Made by a program: the position numbers and the translations under genes. A stretch of DNA of 64,000 nt from Pegea sp. RAD2-039 (Eukaryota > Chordata > Thaliacea > Salpida > Salpidae), in assembly GCA_034620365.1 (NCBI GenBank), contig JAQGEQ010000126.1, forward strand, positions 1 through 64,000, given 5' to 3'. A model generated the notes under the pieces. It was not told the origin of the DNA, did not search any database, and saw only the letters and a program-made list of their open reading frames with translations. Below are positions 55,101-64,000 of the stretch, one piece after another; position 1 is the stretch's first letter, and each line of letters opens with the position of its first letter.

Positions 55101-55239
55101 ATTGTCAACGTGCAGTTTCCATCAAGGATGGTATTAAAAGATATCTGGTATAACGAAAAACGCTTTTCATATCCAATTGCCCAATGATCTCCAATGCCGA
55201 GTCGTTCAATCTTCACAGTGCTGTTGCCAGGGCACAAAT
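46184..55239 (-). CDS. Receptor A: sushi/Ig membrane receptor with multi-exon tyrosine-motif tail (5' end unseen)
   Basis: Ectodomain exons: 54886-55239 (N-terminal domain, CPGNS start, unrecognised), 54310-54510 (sushi-like; Cys, GxxxC, W, C spacing), 53968-54119 with 53700-53829 (Ig-like: NLTCDF to FKVQCEISY, then LTIQYPP), 53502-53621 (Cys-rich), 53260-53384 and 52850-52930. The membrane exon 51763-51946 has VIIISAVIGGLLLLLSIYLV then KKKK. Tail exons: 51589-51636, 51104-51157, 50765-50815, 50651-50707, 50161-50229, 49945-49989, 49678-49728, 49564-49620, 48964-49032, 48631-48681, 48496-48540, 48229-48279, 48115-48171, 47704-47772, 47340-47384, 47017-47067, 46486-46545, 46331-46390, 46184-46215. 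Total is in frame (788 residues after the missing first exon). The tail has five NPxY motifs (PTB-type), nine YxxV/I motifs (YEVV three times, YAVI four times, YATV, YTAV; SH2-type) and three lysine-rich linkers. Many N-glycosylation sequons occur outside. No signal-peptide exon was found in 55.3-58.6 kb. Role inferred as an adhesion or immune-type signalling receptor. Confidence 0.8.
47462..47506 (-). pseudogene. Decayed NPxY tail exon
   Basis: Follows an acceptor (TTTTAG then GTGAAG) and resembles the NPLY exon at 48631-48681 (GEEQLEKSD against GDELSEKSN). The NPLY core is replaced by DFFI and the donor GT has become GC. Probably a dead duplicate that is skipped; leaving it out keeps the receptor frame intact because its neighbours are phase 1-1. 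Confidence 0.6.
47990..48545 (-). repeat. Tail duplication block, copy 3
   Basis: Near-identical to 49439-49994 (offset 1449) across exons 48115-48171, 48229-48279 and 48496-48540 and their introns. The encoded YEVV and NPLY exons are the same in all three blocks. Confidence 0.85.
49439..49994 (-). repeat. Tail duplication block, copy 2
   Basis: Near-identical to copy 3; includes introns as well as exons 49564-49620, 49678-49728 and 49945-49989. Confidence 0.85.
50540..50856 (-). repeat. Tail duplication block, copy 1 (shorter)
   Basis: Matches the first part of copies 2 and 3 (offset 1087 from copy 2) over the YEVV and NPLY exons; identity stops abruptly after about 50856. Confidence 0.85.
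54650..54680 (-). mobile_element. LINE 3' terminal remnant in a receptor A intron
   Basis: Minus-strand CTTCAGGCACCTTCCTTCGC followed by an AATAAATAA-like tail matches the last bases of the main LINE family. It lies in the intron between the sushi and N-terminal-domain exons. Confidence 0.6.
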
Positions 55240-58200
55240 CTAAATAAGAAATTAATTTAAACTGTATTTTGCTAAAGACAAGTAGAAAAATAAAGAACAA
55301 CAGAACTTGTTGCTTTTAAATAAATAAAAACTATTCAAAATAAATTTATTTGAATTTAAACAATATTTTAAACGTTGAAAATGTTTCAAGTAGAAAAATT
55401 ACTTTTGCAATTTGTGATATGATTTGATAATGAATAGAAACAGATTATCACAAATATCATAAACTTCATAATTCAGATCCAAAAACAACTTGTTCTTTGT
55501 TACAAATGATTAGCTTCAATAAATTTCTTTTATCTAAAATTGTATTTAACAGATTAGAAAAAAAACTTTTTAGTTTTGATATACACTAAAAATACATCAT
55601 TTGTAATTTGTTTAAAATGTTATTAGCTACTTTACAAATAAACTTTGAACTAGCTGTTAACTTTATCTATTTATTAATGATCACAAAATTTTAGTTTTTA
55701 TAAATATTTAAATAAGAATAAGTAAACACCAATGATTTTAAGATTACATTTTTTTGAGTGATCTTTAGAGTAAGAGTATTCCTCATTTTTTTATTTTATA
55801 ATTAAACTAGTAATTACTATACTGAAGAATAATTAAACATCGAATTTATTCATATTAGCTTACTGTTCGAAGCTTATGACCTAAAAAAGTTTCAGTTTTA
55901 AGGAAGTTCTTTTCGACTGTTTAGTTTTAGACCATAGTTTTTAAATTTTAACAATTTTCATGATAATTTATATTATTTAAGTTATTATAATTGTTATAAT
56001 TCTATAGTTTAATCTTTGTAACTCTGCAAGATTAATAAAAGATCTTAACATTCTTAACTAACTCTTAAGTATTTATTAATATTAAGACAATTTAGAATCC
56101 TTTCATAACATTCATAAAATAGAAAATACTTTCACTTTACTTAAGAGAATATAAAAGTTGAAATATAAATATTTATTCTTCAAAATTTTCAAGTAGACTA
56201 ACCAACTAAGTTACAAAGCAGTGGTAGAATAATAAAGGCAAATTAAAAAAACTGTGATGAAAGCGTATTCAATGATTCATTATTTTGATGACAGCTGCTA
56301 AACTGTTTCCTGTTCCAACGAATAATCAAGCAAACAATATTAACTTTTATTTTTTACTTGTATATACTTTATTTACTTCAAATATACCTTAATGCTTAAA
56401 TTATTATAACAACACATTACATCCACAAGTTTTTTTACTGTTTTAAATAAGTTATCTTTTGTTTGGAATATTGTTGATCATTAGCAAATCCATAATCTCC
56501 TTAAATAAATAACATGTTGGTTTTTCTAAACTATTTTTTCACTTTATGTTGTAGGTTTAAACTATTCACATTAGAAATATTTTTTCACTTAGTGATTCAC
56601 AAAATGTTTGGCATAAAAATATAAACGTTTAATGAAATGGTAATCATACTTTTTAATTTAACAGATTTACAGAAGCTATAAAACAATTATAGAAAAAAAA
56701 ACTATATTTAATCTTTCTGCCTCTTTTTCAAACTAAGCTTTTTATAAAAAGTTTATTAAACATTTATTCAATGCTAGAAATCATATTATATCTATTTAAT
56801 TTTCACTGTAAATAAAATAAAGGCGTTTGCTTCCAGTTATTCTTCCGTATAGCTTTCACTTTCCTTTTGATATCTTCTAAAATTTTAATAAAATAAAGCA
56901 ATTTGTTAATCTAGGTTACTTTAAAAGTATTTTCTTTTACAACTTCTGCATTTAATAAAATAAAGTTAACCAAGTTTGATTGCTAATAACAGCTACAGTA
57001 TCATATAGTACATTTGTTTACATTTATATTAAGCTTAAATACTTTGTCACATAATTGTTGAAACAATTTCAAATGTTTTAAATATATTTCCACCGTTTTT
57101 TAAAAACGTCAGCATTTACAAAATACTTCCATTGCATTAGTTTATTTAAACTTATATTAAATAAACAAACTTAGTTTAGTTATGTAATTATTATTCAAAC
57201 TTGAAATTAAAACTTTTTGTAATTTTTTGAAACTTTGTAATAATTCAAAGAACAGATTGGCTGCTCAACTTTTAAAGTAGACTCAGTAAAGTCTTAAACA
57301 TAATTCAAAAGTAAATAAAGCTTTTAACTTTATGATTTCAAATCTTTTTAGCAAAAGAAGCCTTTGATTGACTCAAGCTAGCAATGCTACTATTGTAGTA
57401 TAATAATAAGTTATAAAGAGAAAGCAAATATAAATAATATTTTTTTTGTTAAAATAAAAGCTTTAAACAATAATTATTTTATTTAAAATTAGTGACAAGC
57501 TTTTGACAAAACCTTAAATTTTATTTTTTAATTTCTTTGACTTGATTAAAATTAAAAATTTTCTTTAAGATTTTTTTTTTACAACTCGAAGGCTCTAGGT
57601 TTAAAATAATAAATTCGTTTAAGATATTACATTATACTTTAAACAACTATATTGATCTTAGAATTACAAAAATGTTAAGTTTTCACAGCAATTGCTTGTA
57701 TTTGGCAATTCTTGTTAGACGCTAGCCATTTTTGTCACTCTTAATTTGGGTTATTTTTGGATGAAACCTTCCAACTATAGAGTAGCTACAACTAGACATC
57801 TTAGACTAAAGGAACAGAAGTTTTACGAGATTTAATTGGGGCAACTTTACAATAAAAATAAATTTGTATAATAAATTTGAAATAAAGTTTGGATTTTAAT
57901 TGTATCATAAATATTTTTTAAAGTTTGGTATTGGTTTAATTTATAGATATTTTGTATTTATTTTAGTACTTTTTATTGGTCGACAATATAATCTATCAAA
58001 ACCCTATTATAAACTTTTTCAATATCTTGGTCTATAAATTTCTTCACTAAAAAACTGTGTTACTGTTTATGAACCTACACAAAGATAACTCAACTAAAAG
58101 TAGACTATTTTAAATCTTTTTATTTCTACTTAAATTTTAAACAAATTTTCGTATCCTATCTTGAGATTAGAAAAAAAACTTCCTTCTCTTTAAATAATCT

Positions 58201-58600
58201 AAGAAATATGAATTGTAAGTTGAAGTTTTTACTAAAAACTGTTTTATTTATTTAAGAAATTATTATCTATTTTCTAAAAGGAATAAGATTGTTAAATATT
58301 TGCTGCTGAACATTGGTTTTTAATTGCGCTTAATTTATAAAAAAAACTCTGTTAAAAACTTCTTATCAAATCAAATGGTAAGCTTAGAAATATACTTTTA
58401 AATACTAATATCAAACTGAAAAAGTTTCAAAAGATACTTTAGTAGTCATTGTCAGTTATTAATATCCGGAGACATACAACTTAAAGTTAAAACTTTTATT
58501 GATGAAATGTTATGTAAGCAATTATCACTTAATTGATGTGTTTGTAGCTTGGTTTATGTTTTTATGTTATAATAAATATTTATTGCTAATAAAGATAATT
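55240..58600. other. Non-coding region between receptor A ectodomain and gene B 3' end
   Basis: AT-rich. It is duplicated almost without change at 61546-64000. It should hold the missing signal-peptide exon and promoter of receptor A, but no ATG-led exon with a hydrophobic reading and a compatible phase-1 donor could be identified. Confidence 0.5.
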
Positions 58601-58630
58601 ATAATTTATAAAATCTTAAACCAAATTAAA

Positions 58631-58764
58631 TGTTAGTCATAAAATTCTCATACAGTTTCATCAATTAAATGAAATGAAAATTTCTTCTTTTTCCATACAT
58701 AAACCAAATAGATACCAACAAGTAATATTACACCAGTAATAACAGCTGATATAATAACCATCGG
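58631..58764 (-). pseudogene. Out-of-frame membrane segment of gene B
   Basis: In the frame not used by gene B, the sequence still reads MVIISAVITGVILLVGIYLV then YVWKKKK, a clear paralogue of receptor A's membrane exon, and ends at a TGA shortly after (HLIDETV). The receptor A donor site that would lead into tail exons is absent. Confidence 0.65.
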
Positions 58765-61545
58765 TGAATTGTAACAGCTAAGGTGCTTATTGGAAACGTT
58801 TTTGAATTGGTGTTGGTTCGATATGGTTGTAGCTGTACATAGAATAATCTTTTCACTTTTTCAATTGTTTTGTAGCACAAAAAAGAAATTAATTTTAATT
58901 CCTACTTTTGATACTTTACAAATTAGTTAAGAAATGTAAATTGATAAGATGATTTAAGAGTTTATTTATTTAATGTAGAGATTTACTTTTTTCATTGCGT
59001 TTGTTCAGAACTATATAGAATTATAAAAGTATCTTTAAGAGGCTTACACACTATCATGTATAGTGATAAGAATAACTATTAGTAATAACTTCAATAATGG
59101 CTTATAACTTTAACGAAAATCTGCTACTAATTCTTACTTTCTTTTGTAGTTACCATTAAATCAATAAAAAGTGGATCTGAACAAAATTCCGGTGATTTCA
59201 CTTCAATCCTAATAACATCTCCCTCTTTGAAAGTCTAGGAATTTAAAATAAGTTATTTCTGTATCAAAAAACTTAACGTCTAACGTGTGTAAATGAAATT
59301 CGTAATCTACCGTTTAGGGAAATTAACTTTTGAAGTTTCTTTGAGAGTGAAAAAGTGTTTAAACTTAAATTTTGTCACATAATAAAGAAAACATTGAATG
59401 CATGATATATTTTTGTACAAAGTAAATAAAAGTTCACAAAATTAAGTTACAAAAATACTTTTGTAATTTGTTGTATCTCAAGATTAAAAGTTTCTCAAAA
59501 GAACTGAATAAAATTATTACTATTTAAAATACAAATTCTATTCACCTTTAAAACATTATTTACCTCATGAAAGCAAACCTTATAAACTTGTAAGTCTCCA
59601 TTAGTATCGTTATTACTTACATTACGTATCGTATCACGTATTACATCTCGATTAGTACCATTACGTATCGTAATAACGTCCGACAGTGCTAAAAATAAAC
59701 ATTTTGACAACAAAAAATATGTTTCAAGGAAAGCAGACGAAAAAACCAAAAACTTATTAGTACACGCTTTTATAACTTTAACAAAAATCCGCTACTAATT
59801 CTTACTTTGATTTATTAATTGAGGTATTTCAGCACTAGGACTGGAATAAAACTTAATATTGCAACATTTTTCCTTCTCAAAACAAGGAACAACACAAGAT
59901 TGATTCACACTTCCATAAGGTGGATCTGTTTAAAAAAAAAGATTTAACTTTAAAAATAATGCAGCAATCAAATTGAACTTTTAGCTTTCATAAACTTACT
60001 AACATTGAATTGTTAATGATTTCCAATCTGAACTGAACTTTTTGCTCTGATTTTTATAGTTATAACTTATCTCACACTGAACTTTGAAATATTCCCTTTC
60101 GTCAAAAGTGAAAGTTTTTCTTAGAGTTTTATTCTACAAAAAGATGACAAAAATAAATGAACATATATATTTTTTTTTTACTCAGAAACAAACTTACTTT
60201 AAAATTGAAGTTTATTATAACAATTCATTGAATGATTTTAAATATAAATGTTAAAAATATAAAGCCTCTTACTGATTTGACAGAAAGTGTTGATTGGTTT
60301 TTATGCATGAAAATAAATTTTATGATAGTGATCTTTGGAAACTCCTCAATGAAGTCACATGTTAGGTTCAGAGTTTCATTGACTTTCAAAACCAAATTTC
60401 CTCCAACAGAAACATTTTGAGAATCTTAAAAAATTAAAGTTTACAAGTTTTAGAATTTCTAAATTGCAATTTCTGTGATTTTATCAGAGCAAAATAAAAG
60501 CAATTTAGATTACTTTTGCTTTCACATTTTAGTTTTATTACTATTGTTTTAATCAATTATTATTCTAATAAAAAAATATTTAACTAATGTCTTCTACTTT
60601 TTAGAATCAATTTACCTTTCCAACACTTATAGTTTTCTAACTTATTCCATGTAGCATTTTCTTTACAAGTAACAGAGATAGATTGGTTTTCACTAAGATG
60701 TCCAGAAGTATACAGCATTCCAGATGTACAAGACGCGTTTCCATTACCTCCATAGCTTCTTTTATCATAAGTTATTTTAAATTCGTCATTAGGATGATTC
60801 CCATTCTCGGAACAGTCTAAAAAACATCCAATTAAATCCTACAGAGTTATTTTAACAAATTAAAAGAAGTGATTTGAAAATGATGTAATATTTTTGCTTT
60901 TAAATATTTTATGAAATTTTCTTTAATTAGTTAAATTTTGAAATTTATTTATTACCACAAATGCGAAGGAAGGTGCCTGAAGATAAATTAATTTAATATA
61001 AATTACATAAAAATATTTGCATGAAACAGTTATGTGATAAGTTAATGGAAAAGTATGAAATTTTATTAAATGTTACAAATATTTGAAACAGCAATTGCGT
61101 CAACTGAGTCATCATGGACTTAAAACTTAAATTATTCATAATTTGTTAGATTATTGCAATTTAATTCAGAATAGATTATGAAGTTAGTTACTTTTGACGC
61201 GAATGTTTTCTACTTGACACTTTTCTTTGCGACAATTCAAATAAATTGAAAAGTTGTCGAAGCTTTCATTGAGATTTGTTCGTGGTGTAGATGAGAAGGT
61301 GAGATTATCACCAGAATGTTTATATAGGAGAGTTTGGAAGTATTCTCTAAATTGCGGTGTCTGACCGTTGAAGAGCTCAAAAGTTTCGTTTTTATTTCCA
61401 ATTTTAATTGTCAACGTGCAGTTTCTATCAAGGATGGTATTAAAAGATATCTGGTATAACGAATAACCCTTTACATATCCAATTGCCCAATGATCTCCAA
61501 TGCCGAGTCGTTCAATCTTCACAGTGCTGTTGCCAGGGCACAAAT
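58728..61545 (-). CDS. Gene B: tail-less paralogue of receptor A (5' end unseen)
   Basis: Exons copy those of receptor A: 61192-61545 (N-terminal domain), 60616-60816 (sushi-like), 60273-60424 and 60004-60133 (Ig-like), 59806-59925, 59564-59688, 59154-59234, all with intact frames and splice sites. The last exon, 58728-58832, starts in phase 0 after TACAG like receptor A's membrane exon, but a net 16-base deletion before the membrane segment shifts the frame. The protein then ends after IHRWLLYQLLLLV. No tyrosine motifs follow. The product is thus predicted to be secreted or, since it ends in a short hydrophobic run after a Ser/Thr-rich stretch, possibly GPI-anchored. It differs from receptor A by about 13 amino acids in the ectodomain. 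A pseudogene is possible, but seven intact exons argue against long-standing decay. Confidence 0.7.
60956..60986 (-). mobile_element. LINE 3' terminal remnant in the gene B intron
   Basis: Same remnant at the equivalent place in unit 2, so the insertion predates the 6.3-kb duplication. Confidence 0.6.
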
Positions 61546-64000
61546 CTAAATAAGAAATTAATTTAAACTGTATTTTGTTAAAGACAAGTAGAAAAATAAA
61601 GAACAACAGAACTTGTTGCTTTTAAATAAATAAAAACTATTCAAAATAAATTTATTTGAATTTAAACAATATTTTAAACGTTGAAAATGTTTCAAGTAGA
61701 AAAATTACTTTTGCAATTTGTGATATGATTTGATAATGAATAGAAACAGATTATCACAAATATCATAAACTTCATAATTCAGATCCAAAAACAACTTGTT
61801 CTTTGTTACAAATGATTAGCTTCAATAAATTTCTTTTATCTAAAATTGTATTTAACAGATTAGAAAAAAAACTTTTTAGTTTTGATATACACTAAAAATA
61901 CATCATTTGTAATTTGTTTAAAATGTTATTAGCTACTTTACAAATAAACTTTGAACTAGCTGTTAACTTTATCTATTTATTAATGATCACAAAATTTTAG
62001 TTTTTATAAATATTTAAATAAGAATAAGTAAACACCAATGATTTTAAGATTACATTTTTTTGAGTGATCTTTAGAGTAAGAGTATTCCTCATTTTTTTAT
62101 TTTATAATTAAACTAGTAATTACTATACTGAAGAATAATTAAACATCGAATTTATTCATATTAGCTTACTGTTCGAAGCTTATGACCTAAAAAAGTTTCA
62201 GTTTTAAGGAAGTTCTTTTCGACTGTTTAGTTTTAGACCATAGTTTTTAAATTTTAACAATTTTCATGATAATTTATATTATTTAAGTTATTATAATTGT
62301 TATAATTCTATAGTTTAATCTTTGTAACTCTGCAAGATTAATAAAAGATCTTAACATTCTTAACTAACTCTTAAGTATTTATTAATATTAAGACAATTTA
62401 GAATCCTTTCATAACATTCATAAAATAGAAAATACTTTCACTTTACTTAAGAGAATATAAAAGTTGAAATATAAATATTTATTCTTCAAAATTTTCAAGT
62501 AGACTAACCAACTAAGTTACAAAGCAGTGGTAGAATAATAAAGGCAAATTAAAAAAACTGTGATGAAAGCGTATTCAATGATTCATTATTTTGATGACAG
62601 CTGCTAAACTGTTTCCTGTTCCAACGAATAATCAAGCAAACAATATTAACTTTTATTTTTACTTGTATATACTTTATTTACTTCAAATATACCTTAATGC
62701 TTAAATTATTATAACAACACATTACATCCACAAGTTTTTTTACTGTTTTAAATAAGTTATCTTTTGTTTGGAATATTGTTGATCATTAGCAAATCCATAA
62801 TCTCCTTAAATAAATAACATGTTGGTTTTTCTAAACTATTTTTTCACTTTATGTTGTAGGTTTAAACTATTCACATTAGAAATATTTTTTCACTTAGTGA
62901 TTCACAAAATGTTTGGCATAAAAATATAAACGTTTAATGAAATGGTAATCATACTTTTTAATTTAACAGATTTACAGAAGCTATAAAACAATTATAGAAA
63001 AAAAAACTATATTTAATCTTTCTGCCTCTTTTTCAAACTAAGCTTTTTATAAAAAGTTTATTAAACATTTATTCAATGCTAGAAATCATATTATATCTAT
63101 TTAATTTTAACTGTAAATAAAATAAAGGCGTTTGCTTCCAGTTATTCTTCCGTATAGCTTTCACTTTCCTTTTGATATCTTCTAAAATTTTAATAAAATA
63201 AAGCAATTTGTTAATCTAGGTTACTTTAAAAGTATTTTCTTTTACAACTTCTGCATTTAATAAAATAAAGTTAACCAAGTTTGATTGCTAATAACAGCTA
63301 CAGTATCATATAGTACATTTGTTTACATTTATATTAAGCTTAAATACTTTGTCACATAATTGTTGAAACAATTTCAAATGTTTTAAATATATTTCCACCG
63401 TTTTTTAAAAACGTCAGCATTTACAAAATACTTCCATTGCATTAGTTTATTTAAACTTATATTAAATAAACAAACTTAGTTTAGTTATGTAATTATTATT
63501 CAAACTTGAAATTAAAAATTCTTGTAATTTTTTGAAACTTTGTAATAATTCAAAGAACAGATTGGCTGCTCAGCTTTTAAAGTAGCCTCAGTAAAGTCTT
63601 AAACATAATTCAAAAGTAAATAAAGCTTTTAACTTTATGATTTCAAATCTTTTTAGCAAAAGAAGCCTTTGATTGACTCAAGCTAGCAATGCTACTATTG
63701 TAGTATAATAATAAGTTATAAAGAGAAAGCAAATATAAATAATATTTTTTTTGTTAAAATAAAAGCTTTAAACAATAATTATTTTATTTAAAATTAGTGA
63801 CAAGCTTTTGACAAAACCTTAAATTTTATTTTTTAATTTCTTTGACTTGATTAAAATTAAAAATTTTCTTTAAGATTTTTTTTTTACAACTCGAAGGCTC
63901 TAGGTTTAAAATAATAAATTCGTTTAAGATATTACATTATACTTTAAACAACTATATTGATCTTAGAATTACAAAAATGTTAAGTTTTCACAGCAATTGC
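61546..64000. other. Non-coding upstream region of gene B
   Basis: Copy of 55240-57695, with only a handful of base differences noticed. No exon was identified. The 5' end of gene B lies here or beyond the window. Confidence 0.5.

Larger units (their letters stand above)
52842..59146 (-). repeat. 6.3-kb tandem duplication, unit 1
   Basis: Base-for-base alignment with 59147-64000 at an offset that drifts only between 6304 and 6306. It covers all seven identified ectodomain exons of receptor A, their introns and the non-coding DNA upstream. Unit 1 also holds the membrane exon of gene B near its far end. Confidence 0.93.
59147..64000 (-). repeat. 6.3-kb tandem duplication, unit 2 (runs off the window)
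   Basis: The end of the window corresponds to 57695 in unit 1, so about 1.45 kb of unit 2 should lie beyond 64000, presumably with yet another membrane exon. The array may be longer than two. Confidence 0.93.

Noticed and set aside
54878-55300. The hydrophobic N-terminal extension (FFIFLLVF) of the first visible ectodomain exon as a signal peptide
   Set aside because: It begins with a TTG, not ATG, contains internal lysines and is followed by a good acceptor (TTATTTAG) at the start of the exon, so it is intron read-through. The real signal-peptide exon was not found.

Overview
The window is nuclear DNA from an animal. It is strongly AT-rich and has spliced genes with GT/AG introns (many only about 45-70 bases long), AATAAA poly(A) signals, non-LTR retrotransposon debris and a tRNA-derived SINE. 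The gene content (death-domain PIDD1, MSK kinase, zona pellucida protein, ciliary-type C7orf57 homologue, sushi/Ig receptors) is metazoan and not insect- or nematode-like. A marine invertebrate such as a tunicate is my guess, but the sequence does not prove it.

Layout. 0.3-1.3 kb (+): small secreted cysteine-containing protein, unrecognised. 4.1-7.9 kb (+): PIDD1-like gene (LRR, two ZU5, UPA, death domain), flanked by inverted repeats that carry LINE fragments. 10.8-15.0 kb (+): complete 780-residue MSK1/2-type double kinase. 17.1-18.1 kb: LINE fragment. 18.8-20.5 kb (+): RBM17/SPF45 splicing factor (369 residues). 21.4-25.5 kb (-): EGF plus zona pellucida membrane protein (447 residues). 25.5-31.4 kb: AT-rich intergenic DNA with LINE pieces. 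31.5-35.7 kb (-): Integrator subunit 8. 39.0-41.1 kb (-): C7orf57-like gene with a duplicated core exon. 42.4-44.5 kb: SINE and a LINE with a 5' inversion.

46.2-64 kb (-) is the most interesting part: a tandem array of receptor genes. Gene A (46,184-55,239 plus an unseen signal-peptide exon) encodes an N-terminal domain, a sushi-like domain, an Ig-like domain, a membrane segment and a cytoplasmic tail assembled from about 20 tiny exons, nearly all phase 1-1. Fourteen of these exons each carry one tyrosine motif: five NPxY and nine Y-x-x-V/I. Three larger blocks of this tail are near-identical tandem duplicates. Upstream, gene B (58,728-61,545) repeats the ectodomain in a 6.3-kb tandem duplication, but its membrane exon carries a 16-base net deletion that shifts the frame. 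Gene B should therefore make a tail-less secreted or lipid-anchored form. The pair looks like a signalling receptor with a decoy paralogue, of the kind seen in invertebrate immune or allorecognition families; that role is inferred.

Most exon boundaries were worked out by hand. The summed exon lengths are divisible by three for the 310-1317 gene, MSK, RBM17, the ZP protein, the C7orf57-like gene and receptor A, which supports those models. The PIDD1 and INTS8 models are firm at gene level but some internal junctions are approximate.
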